Origin: Methyloversatilis sp.
GTDB lineage: Bacteria; Pseudomonadota; Gammaproteobacteria; Burkholderiales; Rhodocyclaceae
Direction of reading: 5' to 3'
DNA length: 64,000 nucleotides
Assembly (NCBI RefSeq): GCF_030696805.1
Contig: NZ_JAUYRO010000057.1
Coordinates: 1 to 64,000 of the forward strand
Shown here: in pieces, positions 53,050 through 63,619 of the stretch
Layout of the letters: every line of letters begins with the position of its first letter
Numbering within the stretch: position 1 is the stretch's first letter
Made by a program: the position numbers and the translations under genes
Notes under the pieces: model-generated
Seen by the model: the letters and a program-made list of their open reading frames with translations, nothing else
What the model was told of the DNA's origin: nothing
Databases searched by the model: none

Positions 53050-53708
53050 TTGCGGCCTCCCTTCGCGTGTTCGGCTTCTTCCGCGTTTTCGACCGCCTCG
53101 CCCACCAGAATGGGCTTGACCTCGTCCATGCCTTCGACGTGCGCATGATCGTGATGCGGCAGCTCACCGGTACGGATGAAGGTCGTCATCACCTGCAGGA
53201 AGCGGAAGCACATCAGGCCGGAGCCGAGCGGGATCGCCATGTAGACCATCCAGGTCGGCCACTCGAGATCGGGCGTGGTCGGTCCTTCATACAGATCACC
53301 GACGTCCATCCCGATCGTGCTGCGTACCGCGTAGGCGGCGCCGTTCTCCCACACGAAGTGACTGCCCAGCACGCACACAATGCCGGTGAACAACGCGCCG
53401 GCCGCCAGTCCGAAAATGACGAACTTGTTGCGCAGCGCAGGTTGCAGCTGATTGATCAGAACATCCACGCCGACGTGGATGCCGGTGCGCACCCCGTAGG
53501 CGGCGCCGAACTTGGCCATCCACACGAACAGGATGATGCACAGCTCCTGCGCCCAGCTGAGGTTCAGTGACAGCAGCCAGTCCTGCAGGCCCGGGATGCT
53601 AAATCCCGTGGCGTAGCGATGGACTACCGCGACGAAAATGACGACGGTGGCGACGCCAATCAGCAGCGTGATCAGCCACTCCTCGATATGGTCGAGCAAG
53701 CGGAGCAC
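53046..53708 (-). CDS. dctQ: TRAP transporter small permease DctQ
   Basis: The 220-aa protein has four hydrophobic helices (LITLLIGVATVVIFVAVVHR, WAQELCIILFVWMAKFGAAY and others), with GVRTGIHVGVDVLINQLQPA between the second and third. This is the DctQ pattern. The C-terminus is extended and hydrophilic (HHDHAHVEGMDEVKPILVGE), about 40 residues longer than many relatives. Confidence 0.9.
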   Translation of the reverse strand: MLRLLDHIEEWLITLLIGVATVVIFVAVVHRYATGFSIPGLQDWLLSLNLSWAQELCIILFVWMAKFGAAYGVRTGIHVGVDVLINQLQPALRNKFVIFGLAAGALFTGIVCVLGSHFVWENGAAYAVRSTIGMDVGDLYEGPTTPDLEWPTWMVYMAIPLGSGLMCFRFLQVMTTFIRTGELPHHDHAHVEGMDEVKPILVGEAVENAEEAEHAKGGRK

Positions 53709-53806
53709 GGCGGTCTCCCTGAAAATTGTGTAAGGCGCGCAGAGAGCCCTGCGCCCGGCGGATCAGGCGGTTGCCGCCCGACCGGGCAGCAACCGGAGCA
53801 AACGGC

Positions 53807-54811
53807 TTACAGCTTCGACGGATCGAAGGCCGTTTCCTTGTAGATGGCATCGATCAGTTCGCGACCGATACGACCTTCCATCTTCTTGTGCACCGGCACC
53901 ATGACGCGCTTGAACGCGAGGCGCTCGTCGGCCGTCGGCACATAGACCTGGGTCTTGCCGCTCTTGCGGATGCCGTCGAGCGAGGCGTCGTTTTCTTCCT
54001 TGGCGATCTTGTTCGCGTATTCGGTCGATTCCTTCATCGCCTTATCGAGCTGGCCGCGCACGTCGGCCGGCAGGCCGTCCCAGAACTTCTTGTTCACGAT
54101 GACCGCGTAGCCAAGATAGCCATGGTCGGTCACCGCCATGTGCTTCTGCACCTCATGCATCTTCTGCGTATACATGTTGGAGTGCGGATTTTCGGTGCCG
54201 TCGACCACGCCGGTCTGCAGCGCCTGATAGGCCTCGGAAAACGCCATCACCTGTGGCAAGGCACCGATGCTGCGCATCTGCTCTTCGAGCACCTTGGACG
54301 ACTGGATGCGCAACTTCTTCGCTTTCAGGTCGGCTGGCGTCCTGATCGGCGTGTTGGCCGAAAAGGACTTGAACCCGTTATCCCAGAACGCCAGACCGAT
54401 GATGCCCTTGGAGTCCAGCTTCTTCAGGATGCCGGCACCGATCGGGCCCTTGGTCACCTTGTGCAGGTCGGCGTAGCCGTCGAAGATGAACGGCAGGTCG
54501 AACACCTCGAATTCCTTGACACCCAGCGGGCCGAACTTGGCCAGCGATGGTGCCAGCATCTGCACCGCACCCAGCTGCAGCGCCTCCATCTCTTCCTTGT
54601 CCTTGTACAGCTGGCTGTTCGGATACACCTCGACCTTCACCTTGCCGCCGGTCAGTTCCTCGGCGCGCTTCTTGAAGTAGTCCGCCGCCTTGCCCTTCGG
54701 CGTTTCGGTGGCCACGACGTGGCTGAACTTGATCACGATGGGCTGTTGCGCAGCGGCAAACGGGGTCAGGCCGAGCGCGATCAGGCCGAACAACATGGAA
54801 TGCAGTTTCAT
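53807..54811 (-). CDS. dctP: TRAP transporter solute-binding protein DctP
   Basis: The 334-aa periplasmic protein has a signal peptide (about residues 1-21). The DctP pattern is IVIKFSHVVATETPKGKAAD, VEVYPNSQLYKDKEEMEALQ, LKAKKLRIQSSKVLEEQMRS (with the ligand-binding Arg) and TGVVDGTENPHSNMYTQK. It probably binds a C4-dicarboxylate such as succinate, fumarate or malate. AGGAGGAG precedes ATG 54811. It is first in dctPQM. Confidence 0.92.
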   Translation of the reverse strand: MKLHSMLFGLIALGLTPFAAAQQPIVIKFSHVVATETPKGKAADYFKKRAEELTGGKVKVEVYPNSQLYKDKEEMEALQLGAVQMLAPSLAKFGPLGVKEFEVFDLPFIFDGYADLHKVTKGPIGAGILKKLDSKGIIGLAFWDNGFKSFSANTPIRTPADLKAKKLRIQSSKVLEEQMRSIGALPQVMAFSEAYQALQTGVVDGTENPHSNMYTQKMHEVQKHMAVTDHGYLGYAVIVNKKFWDGLPADVRGQLDKAMKESTEYANKIAKEENDASLDGIRKSGKTQVYVPTADERLAFKRVMVPVHKKMEGRIGRELIDAIYKETAFDPSKL

Positions 54812-54832
54812 GGGATCTCCTCCTGTTATGGA

Positions 54833-54856
54833 CACACGGCATGCGAACACCGTGTG
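54833..54856. promoter_or_regulatory. Inverted repeat upstream of dctP
   Basis: CACACGG (54,833-54,839) and CCGTGTG (54,850-54,856) are 10 bases apart and lie about 20 bases before the dctP start. The position suits an operator or leader hairpin. No DctBD-type regulator is in the window. Confidence 0.4.
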
Positions 54857-54968
54857 ATGGGAGGATCTTGACGGCCGACGACGCACGTCGCCATTGTGGA
54901 TATCCGCAACCGCTGAGCGGGGCGGCGCATCTGCCTGCTGGCTGCAGGCTGCACCGGTTATTGGCTGC

Positions 54969-56246
54969 TCAGCCTGTGCGCAGCACAGACGTCTGCTTTC
55001 GGCTCGAGTCGCCGATCTTTTCGGTGAGCGAGCGGTGCAGATGGGTGACGACCGGCAGGAAATCATCGAAAGAAACCGGCCGCGACACGAAATAGCCCTG
55101 CGCAAGCTCGCACCCCAGATGCCGCAGCAGATGAAGATCCTCGATCCGCTCCACGCCTTCGCCTACAGTCACCATACCCAGGCGCCGGCCCATTTCGATG
55201 GCCGATTCGAGAATGGTGCGGCGATTCGGGCGCATGTGCGCATCGTGCACGATGGAACGGTCGATCTTCAGTTCGGAAAATGGAATCTTCGACAGTTGCT
55301 GCATCGACGAAAAGCCGGTGCCGAAATCGTCGATCGCCAGCGAAAAGCCACGCAGCTTGAGCCGGAGCAACGTTTTTACCGCCGATACGCCTTGCGCCAT
55401 CGCGGTCTCCGTCACCTCGAAAGTGATGCGCGACGGCTCGATACCAGCAGCCGCAACACGCTCGATCAAATCGTCGGCCAGTTGCTGGTCGTTCAGCGTC
55501 ACCGGCGACAAATTGATCGCTACAGACAGGCGCAGCCCCCGGCTGTCCCAGCGGCGCAGCGCCGCGAGCGACGCATCCACCATGTTTACCGTGAGGTGCG
55601 GCATCAAGCCGTGCTCCTCGGCAACCGCGATGAAACGCATCGGTTCGATCAAAGAACCGTCGTCGCAGCGCCAGCGCGCCAGCGCCTCGGCTCCTCGCGG
55701 CAACCACGTCTGCAGGTCGAGTTTGGGTTGGAACCAGGGCACGATCAACTTGCGTTCGAGCGCGTCGGACAACTCATCCGGCGTCACGTCAGGTAATCGA
55801 GCCCCGTTTCCCCGCTTGGGGCTGCCCACCTTGTCAGCCAGACTCAACAGCGCGTCACGAAGAGTCGCCTCGCTGAGCGGCTTGCTCAATGCGCCAAGCA
55901 TGATCAATCCCATTTCACTGACCATGCTCTCCACCGATTGGATCAACGCCAGCTCACGTGCGCTGGCGATGATCACGCCGGCGCGGTAGCCCTCCGCGGC
56001 AATCCGGTGCAGCAGTTCGACCCCATCCATGCCGGGCATTTCAAGGTCGACCAGCAACACCGCCGGCGGCACCGGCAGCCGCTTGAGCAGTTGCAGCGCG
56101 TCGGCGCCATCTGCAGCCTCCTCGATTCGGGTCAGCCCGATCTTGCGCAACAAGCCCACCGCCACCATGCGTTGCGGTACGCTGTCTTCGACCACCATGA
56201 CACCGCTCGCATTGAGTATGTCAAGAACAAGAGGATCACTTTCCAT
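54969..56246 (-). CDS. Response regulator with EAL phosphodiesterase output
   Basis: The 425-aa protein has a receiver domain (about residues 12-135; [10 protein letters not shown], the phosphoacceptor Asp in [14 protein letters not shown], Lys in LSKPL). An intact EAL domain follows: [47 protein letters not shown] and GEGVE. It should hydrolyse c-di-GMP under phosphorylation control. It overlaps the end of cheB, tying second-messenger turnover to the chemosensory operon. Confidence 0.88.
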   Translation of the reverse strand: MESDPLVLDILNASGVMVVEDSVPQRMVAVGLLRKIGLTRIEEAADGADALQLLKRLPVPPAVLLVDLEMPGMDGVELLHRIAAEGYRAGVIIASARELALIQSVESMVSEMGLIMLGALSKPLSEATLRDALLSLADKVGSPKRGNGARLPDVTPDELSDALERKLIVPWFQPKLDLQTWLPRGAEALARWRCDDGSLIEPMRFIAVAEEHGLMPHLTVNMVDASLAALRRWDSRGLRLSVAINLSPVTLNDQQLADDLIERVAAAGIEPSRITFEVTETAMAQGVSAVKTLLRLKLRGFSLAIDDFGTGFSSMQQLSKIPFSELKIDRSIVHDAHMRPNRRTILESAIEMGRRLGMVTVGEGVERIEDLHLLRHLGCELAQGYFVSRPVSFDDFLPVVTHLHRSLTEKIGDSSRKQTSVLRTG

Positions 56247-57348
56247 AGCGCGATATCACTCCCGGAATCTGTTCCAGACCCACCACGTTCTCGACCGCAC
56301 CGAAGCGGATCGCTTCCTTGGGCATACCAAAAACAACGCAGCTTTCCTCGTCCTGGGCGTAAGTATTTGCCCCGACGTCACGCATCTCTTTCAACCCGCG
56401 CGCGCCGTCGTCACCCATGCCAGTCATGATGATGCCCAACGCGTTTTTACCCGCGTAACGCGCGACCGAGCGGAACAACACATCGACCGAGGGCTTGTGT
56501 CGGTTGACCAACGGGCCATCGACCACCTCAACCACGTACTGCGCGCCATTGCGCTTTAGCATCATGTGGCGCCCACCCGGAGCAATCAGCGCCACGCCAG
56601 GCATCACGCGATCGCCATTGACCGCTTCCTTTACAAGGATTTCGCACAGATTGTTCAGCCGTTCAGCGAACGCCGCCGTGAAACGCTCGGGCATGTGCTG
56701 CACGATGACGATGCCCGGACAAACTCGAGGCAGGCGCGTCAATACGGCTTCGAGCGCCTGGGTACCGCCAGTCGAGGTGCCCAGCGCGACCAGCCGCTCG
56801 GTCGTCAGCTTCATCGCCTCGCCGGCCGGCGGGGCCATCATCGCATCAGCGCTCAGCTTCGGCCCTGACTTGGGGCTCGGTGGTGCAGTCGGGCGCGGCC
56901 GACCGACACGTGCTCGCGCCGCCGCCTTGACCGCATCGGTCAGCGCATGGGCCGACTCATGCAGGAACTGCTTGATCCCGATCTTGGGTTTCGTCACCAC
57001 GCTGATGGCACCTGCCGCCAGCACTTCCATCGTGGTTTCCGCCCCCTTCTCGGTCAGCGACGAACACACGACGATGGGCGTCGGGCGTTCCGACATGATG
57101 CGACGCACGAAGGTGACGCCGTCCATGCGCGGCATTTCGACGTCGGTCACGATGACATCCGGCCATTCGACCTTCAATCGTTCGAAGGCAACCAGCGGGT
57201 CCGATGCGGTCGCGATAACGCGGATCTGCGGGTCGGCGGACAGCAGTTCCGACAGCACCTGGCGCACGACAGCCGAGTCATCGACGATCAGAACGCGGAT
57301 ACGGGCGCCCGCCGGTGCAGCAGGATTGACGACAGCCCGGCTCAGCAT
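56236..57348 (-). CDS. cheB: Chemotaxis methylesterase/deamidase CheB
   Basis: The 370-aa protein has a receiver domain ([17 protein letters not shown], acceptor Asp in [14 protein letters not shown]) and a CheB catalytic domain with Ser in [13 protein letters not shown], His in [13 protein letters not shown] and Asp in [13 protein letters not shown]. It demethylates receptors in adaptation. It overlaps cheD by 7 bases. Confidence 0.94.
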   Translation of the reverse strand: MLSRAVVNPAAPAGARIRVLIVDDSAVVRQVLSELLSADPQIRVIATASDPLVAFERLKVEWPDVIVTDVEMPRMDGVTFVRRIMSERPTPIVVCSSLTEKGAETTMEVLAAGAISVVTKPKIGIKQFLHESAHALTDAVKAAARARVGRPRPTAPPSPKSGPKLSADAMMAPPAGEAMKLTTERLVALGTSTGGTQALEAVLTRLPRVCPGIVIVQHMPERFTAAFAERLNNLCEILVKEAVNGDRVMPGVALIAPGGRHMMLKRNGAQYVVEVVDGPLVNRHKPSVDVLFRSVARYAGKNALGIIMTGMGDDGARGLKEMRDVGANTYAQDEESCVVFGMPKEAIRFGAVENVVGLEQIPGVISRYGK

Positions 57349-57857
57349 GGAAGTTGCCCGTGGGTGTTCACGCCAGCGCGGGAACAGGTGTCGTCATGAC
57401 GCATCGATACCACGCCGCTGCTCACGTTCATCATCAGCACGCGCTGGCCGTACCCGCCGGTATGTTCGGCCACCCGCCGGACTCCCAAGGCATCCAGCAG
57501 CTCCCATGCGCGCTGCACATTGGCTTCACCTATCGATACGTTATGGCTGCCCGCAAACCCGGGGAACATGTTTCCGCCTCCGAATAGTTTGAATTCGTAA
57601 TCGAGCTCGCGTGTTCCCAAACGTCTTGCCTCCCGGACCATGGAATTCAAGGCGCCCTCGGCGAATCGCGTACTCAGTTCATCGCCCGCCCGATCCGTAT
57701 GGCCGCCGCCCGGCAGCATGAAATGACACATGCCACCTATACGGCGGCCTGGATGCCACATTGTTATTGCGACACAGGATCCCAGCACTGTGCGCAGACA
57801 CATCGTTTCATCGCCAAAGACGATATCTCCGGGCTTGAGGAAGATTTCTGTCGCCAT
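57342..57857 (-). CDS. cheD: Chemoreceptor glutamine deamidase CheD
   Basis: The 171-aa protein has the CheD catalytic Cys-His arrangement: [14 protein letters not shown] and [12 protein letters not shown], followed by [15 protein letters not shown] and [16 protein letters not shown]. It converts receptor Gln to Glu. I start at ATG 57857 because GAGG lies 5 bases upstream. Further in-frame starts exist upstream (57875, 57935), the farther one inside cheR. Confidence 0.92.
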   Translation of the reverse strand: MATEIFLKPGDIVFGDETMCLRTVLGSCVAITMWHPGRRIGGMCHFMLPGGGHTDRAGDELSTRFAEGALNSMVREARRLGTRELDYEFKLFGGGNMFPGFAGSHNVSIGEANVQRAWELLDALGVRRVAEHTGGYGQRVLMMNVSSGVVSMRHDDTCSRAGVNTHGQLPC

Positions 57858-57879
57858 CGGAGGCCTCACGCACATGTCG

Positions 57880-58746
57880 TCATTTGAGCCGGTACATTGA
57901 AGGCTTGACGATATCAACGCGATCGGTAATGCCATGCAGGTTTTCAGAATGGCTCACGAAGACATACCCGCGCGGCTTCAGTTTGGTCAGGATGCGTGCC
58001 ATGACCTGCCGCTTTGTATCCGGATCGAAATAGATCATCACATTGCGCACGAACACGATGTCGAACACGCCGATGTCCGGCAGCGTTTCGTTCAGATTGA
58101 TCTGGGCGAACGATACTCTCTCGCGCAGCGCGCGGTCGATGAGGAAGGTGCCTGCCTGAGGGCCGGTGCCCTTGAGGCAGAAACGCTTCAGGAAATCGGG
58201 CGGAATCTTGTCTGCACGCGTCATTGGATAGTGGGCGCGGCGAGCCGTTTCGAGCACTCGCGTACTCAGGTCCGAACCGAATATTTCCCAGCGCCGCCCC
58301 ATGCCGATCGCATCCGCCAGCACCATCGCGAGCGTATAGATCTCTTCGCCGGACGAGCTGGCTGCACTCCATATCCGCAGCGGTCCGCTTCCATCGAAGC
58401 AGTTCAGTATGTGATCGCGTAGAAAGCTGAAATGTGCGGGTTCGCGGAAGAAGTAGGTTTCATTCGTGGTCAGAAGATCGATCGCGACCTGCAGTTCGCC
58501 CGGCCGGCTTCCATCCATCAACAATTCGAAATAGTCCCTCCAGCCGCGCACTCCACAGGGCCCCAACCGTTTGGACAGGCGCCCCATGAGCAGCGTCTTC
58601 TTGTGGTCGGCCAATGCGATGCCCGCCACCTCGTGCAACCATCGCTGGAAGCGACGGAAGTCGACGTCGCTGATGGGCGGCGCACCGAATGCCGCCTCAC
58701 TGAATTCAGGCGAACTTTCGATGGCAGCCGAGGCGGAAGTATTCAT
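57880..58746 (-). CDS. cheR: Chemoreceptor methyltransferase CheR
   Basis: The 288-aa protein has the N-terminal helical domain and the SAM-binding domain: TTNETYFFREPAHFSFLRDH, RIWSAASSSGEEIYTLAMVL, FGSDLSTRVLETAR and FDIVFVRNVMIYFDPDTKRQ. It methylates receptor glutamates. It lies 16 bases after cheW. Confidence 0.94.
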   Translation of the reverse strand: MNTSASAAIESSPEFSEAAFGAPPISDVDFRRFQRWLHEVAGIALADHKKTLLMGRLSKRLGPCGVRGWRDYFELLMDGSRPGELQVAIDLLTTNETYFFREPAHFSFLRDHILNCFDGSGPLRIWSAASSSGEEIYTLAMVLADAIGMGRRWEIFGSDLSTRVLETARRAHYPMTRADKIPPDFLKRFCLKGTGPQAGTFLIDRALRERVSFAQINLNETLPDIGVFDIVFVRNVMIYFDPDTKRQVMARILTKLKPRGYVFVSHSENLHGITDRVDIVKPSMYRLK

Positions 58747-58762
58747 GCGCAGGCTCCCATGC

Positions 58763-59287
58763 TCAGCTAGCGGCCTTCATGTCATTGACCGCGGACATGT
58801 CTTCACCGGCCAGCACGCGATCAATGTCCAGCATGATCACGAAGCCTTCGTCCAGCTTGCCCATGCCGGCAATGAAATCCGCCCTCACCTTCGCACCGAA
58901 GGACGGTCCCGGCTCCACCGACTGCGGCGGAATGTCGACCACCTGGCTCACCGCATCGACGATGATGCCCATGTCCTGTGCCTCACCGTCGTTCGTCACC
59001 TCCACGATGACGATGCAGGTCCGCCGCGTCACCGCGGCACTTTCGCTGCGCAGGCGGTTCGCCAGATCGATCACCGGTACCACCCGACCGCGAAGATTGA
59101 TCACCCCGCGTACGAACCCCGGCATCATCGGCACCTGCGTGACACCGCCGTATTCGATGATTTCCTTCACCGACAGCAGACCCAGTGCATAACTTTCATC
59201 GCTCAACCTGAAAGTGAGGTACTGCTGTTGCTGATCGGACTCCGATTCCTCTGCGGGTACCGACAGCGCCAATGCATTGCGGCTCAT
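58763..59287 (-). CDS. cheW: Chemotaxis coupling protein CheW
   Basis: The 174-aa protein has TFRLSDESYALGLLSVKEII, VPMMPGFVRGVINLRGRVVP and VIDLANRLR, the CheW-fold signature. It links receptors to CheA. It follows the operon's receptor gene by 15 bases. Confidence 0.95.
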   Translation of the reverse strand: MSRNALALSVPAEESESDQQQQYLTFRLSDESYALGLLSVKEIIEYGGVTQVPMMPGFVRGVINLRGRVVPVIDLANRLRSESAAVTRRTCIVIVEVTNDGEAQDMGIIVDAVSQVVDIPPQSVEPGPSFGAKVRADFIAGMGKLDEGFVIMLDIDRVLAGEDMSAVNDMKAAS

Positions 59288-59302
59288 GTTCCGACTCCTG
59301 GC

Positions 59303-60928
59303 TCAGAAACGCGCAAAATCGGCTTCCGACGGCGCATCGATCTGCGCCCCGGCACGTGCAGCAGAAGGCGGACGCGTCACGATACCGCTGCGGCGGGAAG
59401 GCTGCGCAGTAGCCGGGACACCACCACGCAGGCGGAAGAAGGCCATGGCTTGCTGCAACTGCTGCGCCTGCCCGCTCATTTCTTCGGCAGTTGCGGCCAG
59501 TTCTTCCGATGCCGATGCCGTCTGCTGCACCGTCTGGCTCAACTGGCTCATCGCACTGTTGATCTGCGACAGACCACTTGCCTGTTCGCCCGAGGCAGCC
59601 GAAATTTCCTGAACCAGATCCGATGTCTTCTGGATCGACGGCACCAGCTGCTCAAGCAGCTCTCCCGCACGTGCCGCAACCTTGAGCGATTCATTCGCCA
59701 CGCCGCCGATTTCCTGCGCCGCCACCTGCGAACGCTCGGCCAGCTTGCGCACTTCGGTCGCCACGACCGCGAAGCCCCGGCCATGGCTACCCGCGCGTGC
59801 CGCTTCGATCGCCGCGTTCAACGCAAGCAGATTCGTCTGGTAGGCGATGTCATCAATGATGGAAATGCGCTCGGCAATCTTGCGCATCGCTTCGACCGTC
59901 TGTCTGACCGCTTCGCCACCTTCGGTCGCTTCGCGTGAGGCCTGCGTCGCAATGCCGTCGGTTACTCGCGCGTTCTCGCTGTTCTGGTTCACAGACGCCG
60001 ACATCTGTTCCACCGAGGCAGACGTTTCTTCGACGCCGGCCGACTGTTCACTCGCTCCCTGGCTCAGAGACTGGGCTGTCGCCGATACCTCCTCCGAGGC
60101 GCTAGCAAGTGCATCCGAACTGCCACGCACCTGGGTAATGATTTCGGCCTGTCGTTCGACCAAGCTGCGCAGGGCGTGCAACAGGCTCGAACGGTCGGTC
60201 GGTTTGGTGACAATCTCCACCGCAAGATTGCCTGCCGCCACTTCCTTCATGACCTCGACTGCGTAAGCCGGCTCGCCACCCAGCATGCCCAGGAGGCCAC
60301 GAGTGATCAGGATGCCCAACAGCGTGGCGATCACCACTGCCGCGACGGAGATTCCAATGACCAGCATATTGGTCTGGTTATAGGTCTCGGCTGCAAGCAA
60401 TGCGTCCTGTTCCATGAGCTCAACCTGGAACTTCTCAAAATCATGGAGTGCATGTTCATAAGCCACATTTGCAGGGGTAAATTCCGTCTTCAAGTATTCG
60501 ATCGCCTTTACCCTGTCCGCCTTGATGAGCGCAAACAAGGGATCATACTTTTCTGAAAGTGCAGCCCGACTATTAACAATGACCGAAAATTGACGCTTGT
60601 CGGTTTCGGTAGTCGCCATCTTTTCAACCGTCGCCATTACCTCCGAATTGCGCTTTCGGTTGCTCAGCAGCTTTTCCTTGCTCTTTTCGGCTTCAGCCTC
60701 ATTGGCAGCAAGCAACATGCTGCGCAATTGACGGCCGTTGTCGACCGTGTTCCGGACCATTTCCTCCGCCAGTCTTACCTTGACCACCCGGTCCTTCAGC
60801 ATCACTTCCATGGTGTCATTCAGCGCACCCAGCTTAGTGATGCTCAGCACCGACAGCGCCAGCAGCAGTGTGATCACGATGCCGAAACCCAGTGCAAGCC
60901 TCGTTACGACCTTCATATTGCCGAACAT
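59303..60928 (-). CDS. Methyl-accepting chemotaxis protein (four-helix-bundle sensor)
   Basis: The 541-aa protein has a transmembrane helix (about residues 8-30), a periplasmic four-helix-bundle domain to about 185, and a second helix ([20 protein letters not shown]). A HAMP domain and a signalling domain follow, with tip [24 protein letters not shown] and [19 protein letters not shown]. It is the dedicated receptor of the chemosensory operon. The C-terminus (EADFARF) lacks a CheR-binding pentapeptide. Confidence 0.93.
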   Translation of the reverse strand: MFGNMKVVTRLALGFGIVITLLLALSVLSITKLGALNDTMEVMLKDRVVKVRLAEEMVRNTVDNGRQLRSMLLAANEAEAEKSKEKLLSNRKRNSEVMATVEKMATTETDKRQFSVIVNSRAALSEKYDPLFALIKADRVKAIEYLKTEFTPANVAYEHALHDFEKFQVELMEQDALLAAETYNQTNMLVIGISVAAVVIATLLGILITRGLLGMLGGEPAYAVEVMKEVAAGNLAVEIVTKPTDRSSLLHALRSLVERQAEIITQVRGSSDALASASEEVSATAQSLSQGASEQSAGVEETSASVEQMSASVNQNSENARVTDGIATQASREATEGGEAVRQTVEAMRKIAERISIIDDIAYQTNLLALNAAIEAARAGSHGRGFAVVATEVRKLAERSQVAAQEIGGVANESLKVAARAGELLEQLVPSIQKTSDLVQEISAASGEQASGLSQINSAMSQLSQTVQQTASASEELAATAEEMSGQAQQLQQAMAFFRLRGGVPATAQPSRRSGIVTRPPSAARAGAQIDAPSEADFARF

Positions 60929-61014
60929 GATTGACTCCCTTTCCCAAAAATGAATCTTTAGCCCGGTGACTCAGCCGTACCGGCGCTCTTGGCCACAAGG
61001 CCTTCAATCCAACC

Positions 61015-63255
61015 TCAGCCGAGCGCAGTCATCGCCCGCGATGTCTGGCCCTGCATCTCCGTAATGCCAGCCGCTGTTGCGCCGGCACTGCCTGCCATCT
61101 TCATCAACCCCGCCACGTCCAGAATGAGCGCGATCTCGCCGCTGCCCAGAATGGTCGAGCCGCTGACGCCGCGCAGCGCACTGAACAGCTTGCCGAGCGG
61201 CCGGATGACGGTCTGGTGTTCGCCCATCAGTTGATCCACGACGATGCCGGCCTTGGTCTGGCCGAACTGGACGACAACCACGTTCTCGCGCCGCTCGGGT
61301 GCGGAGCTGTCCATATCGAAAGCTTCGCGCAACCACAGCAGCGGCAGCACTTCTCCGCGCATGTCCAGATACCCGCGAGTGCGGGCGCCATCACGGATGG
61401 AGCCGGCCAGTTCGACGCACTCGACGATCATGTCGACCGGCAGTACGAAGCTGGCCTTGTCGATTCCGACCCGGAAACCGTCGATGATGGCCAGCGTGAG
61501 CGGCAGGCGAATCCGGATGCGCGTGCCCTTGCCCGGTTCCGTATCGATGTCGACCGTGCCGCGCAGGGCTTCGATGTCGCGCCGGACCACGTCCATGCCG
61601 ACACCGCGGCCGGACAGATTGCTGACCTGATCGGCGGTCGAAAAGCCCGGCGCAAAGATCAGGCGGTCGATCTCGCGCTCGCCGAGTTGCGCGTCCTCGG
61701 CCACCAACCCGCGCTCGATTGCCTTGCGCAGGATCTTGGCCCGGTTCAGGCCGCCGCCATCGTCGGCGACGTCGATCACGACACCGCCCGCTTCGTGATA
61801 GGCGTTCAGCATCACCTTCGCGCGCGCCGGCTTGCCTGCTGACAGCCGGACATCGGTTGTTTCGATGCCGTGGTCCATCGAGTTGCGAATCAGGTGCATC
61901 AGCGGATCGCCGATACGCTCCACCACCGTCTTGTCCAGATCGGTCTCGCCACCGCTGATCTGCAGTTCGATGTCCTTGCCCAGTTCGCGACTGACGTCGC
62001 GCACGACGCGCTGGAAGCGCTGGAAGGTGGCGCCGATCTGCACCATGCGCAACGACAGTGCCTGATCCCGCACTTCCTCGACCAGGCGCGTGAGGACTTC
62101 GCTCGCTTCGGTCAGATGCCCCTGGGCGAGCATCTGTGCAACGTTCTGCACGCCGGCGCTCGCCACCACGAGTTCCCCCACCAGTTCGATCAGCTGATCC
62201 AGCTTGTCGGCGTCAATGCGCAGTGAGCGCGCCTCCTGCGCCTTGGTGTCCTTGACCTGCTTCTGCTTCGCGAGCGCGGCGTCGACCACCCCTGCACTGA
62301 CTGCACCGCCCTCGATGAGTATTTCTCCGATCTGTTGCGGTGTCGCCGGCTCCTCGGCGTCGTTGGCCGCTGCTTCCGACTGCAGGGACAGGCCGCGTTC
62401 GAGTTCGGAACGGGTGAGCGCACCGCTCAGCACAAGCATTTCACCCAGTTTCAGATCGTCCTCGGGCAACGCGCGCAACACGCTGATGTACTCGGAAACC
62501 TGCGAATAGGGAGGAATGATGTGAAGCACGCACTCTTCGCGCACGAACTCGAACACGCCTTCGATTTCCGACTTTGTAGCGTCGCTGCGGAAATCGATCT
62601 CGAAACCGAGGTAGCAGGACTCCGGATCGAATTCCAGCCAGGAAGGCAGGGCGGTAGCCAGTGTGTCGAGATGGACAATGTCGCCCAGCGTGCGCATATA
62701 ACGCAGGAAGGAAAGAGGATCCATGCCGCCGCGCAGCACGTCGTTGCCGAAGCGGATCGACAGATGCCAGTTGCCGTTTTCGCAACCGTCATCTGCGGCC
62801 GGCACACTGCGGGTTACGTCGACCGGAGCGGCAATCACTGCGGAGGCGGCGGGCTTGTCGGTCTGCTTACCCAGCAAAGCGAGCAGTGCAGCCGTCTGAA
62901 CTTCGCCTTCGGCGCGCTGGGCTGCATCGAGATCACGTTTTTCCGCCACAGCACGCACCAGCACGCCGATATGGTCCTTGTTGCGCAGAAGCAGACCGAT
63001 CACGTCGTTGGTCACGCGCATCTGTCCGTCACGAACGCGGTCCAGCACACTTTCGACTTCATGCGTGAAATGGACGACATCGTCGAATCCGAATACGCCG
63101 GCGGTCCCCTTGATGGTGTGCGCCGCGCGGAAGATGTCGTTTATCAGTTCGTTGTTGTCCGGCTCACTTTCCAGCTGCAGCAGCGATTCCTCCATCCGGG
63201 TCAGCAATTCGTCTGCTTCGGCGAAGAAGGCCTCGAGGGCGGGTTCGAGATCCAT
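61015..63255 (-). CDS. cheA: Chemotaxis histidine kinase CheA with MshEN-like insert
   Basis: The 746-aa protein has an HPt domain (His46 in RAAHTIKGTAGVFG), a P2-like region (about residues 150-250), the dimerisation helices (LDQLIELVGELVVASAGV), the ATPase (LIRNSMDHGIE, DVADDGGGL, GRGVGMDVVRRDI) and a CheW-like P5 domain. Between P2 and P3 are two half-repeats, KLGEMLVLSGALTRSELERG and QIGEILIEGGAVSAGVVDAA, each ending xLxxQ. These resemble MshEN c-di-GMP-binding motifs, with Lys and Gln where the first Arg is expected. The insert could couple c-di-GMP to kinase activity; this is inference. Confidence 0.9.
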   Translation of the reverse strand: MDLEPALEAFFAEADELLTRMEESLLQLESEPDNNELINDIFRAAHTIKGTAGVFGFDDVVHFTHEVESVLDRVRDGQMRVTNDVIGLLLRNKDHIGVLVRAVAEKRDLDAAQRAEGEVQTAALLALLGKQTDKPAASAVIAAPVDVTRSVPAADDGCENGNWHLSIRFGNDVLRGGMDPLSFLRYMRTLGDIVHLDTLATALPSWLEFDPESCYLGFEIDFRSDATKSEIEGVFEFVREECVLHIIPPYSQVSEYISVLRALPEDDLKLGEMLVLSGALTRSELERGLSLQSEAAANDAEEPATPQQIGEILIEGGAVSAGVVDAALAKQKQVKDTKAQEARSLRIDADKLDQLIELVGELVVASAGVQNVAQMLAQGHLTEASEVLTRLVEEVRDQALSLRMVQIGATFQRFQRVVRDVSRELGKDIELQISGGETDLDKTVVERIGDPLMHLIRNSMDHGIETTDVRLSAGKPARAKVMLNAYHEAGGVVIDVADDGGGLNRAKILRKAIERGLVAEDAQLGEREIDRLIFAPGFSTADQVSNLSGRGVGMDVVRRDIEALRGTVDIDTEPGKGTRIRIRLPLTLAIIDGFRVGIDKASFVLPVDMIVECVELAGSIRDGARTRGYLDMRGEVLPLLWLREAFDMDSSAPERRENVVVVQFGQTKAGIVVDQLMGEHQTVIRPLGKLFSALRGVSGSTILGSGEIALILDVAGLMKMAGSAGATAAGITEMQGQTSRAMTALG

Positions 63256-63276
63256 TTGGGAGTTCCTTTTCTCTGT

Positions 63277-63600
63277 TCAGGCTGCCTGGGCCGGCATCAC
63301 GACCGGATCGCCGAACACATGGCTCAGCTGCAACAGTTCCATCACTTCGAGCATCGCTGCGCTGTGCGCCACCAGTTCGAAACTGTGGCCGTGCATCTCG
63401 GCGGCCCGCTTGGCTGCGAGCAGCAACTGCACGCCACTGCTGTCCACCTCGGTGGTCCGGGCAAGGTTGATCCGAAGATCGCGCCTTTCCGACAGCGCGC
63501 GGGTCAGGAACCCGTAGGCGTCCGCGGCTCCGAAGATGGTCAGCTCACCCACCACCTTCAGTTCGGTCACGTCACCGTTGTCCGTGCGTTCGATTTCCAT
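63277..63600 (-). CDS. STAS-domain protein (anti-sigma-factor-antagonist like)
   Basis: The 107-aa protein has the STAS fold: VTELKVVGELTIFGAADAYG, LRINLARTTEVDSSGVQLLL with the phosphorylatable Ser in DSSG, and VAHSAAMLEVMELLQL. STAS proteins often precede cheA in non-flagellar or alternative chemosensory operons; the partner is unclear. It lies 21 bases before cheA. Confidence 0.88.
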   Translation of the reverse strand: MEIERTDNGDVTELKVVGELTIFGAADAYGFLTRALSERRDLRINLARTTEVDSSGVQLLLAAKRAAEMHGHSFELVAHSAAMLEVMELLQLSHVFGDPVVMPAQAA

Positions 63601-63619
63601 GTCGTCGCTCCGCTTCGGT

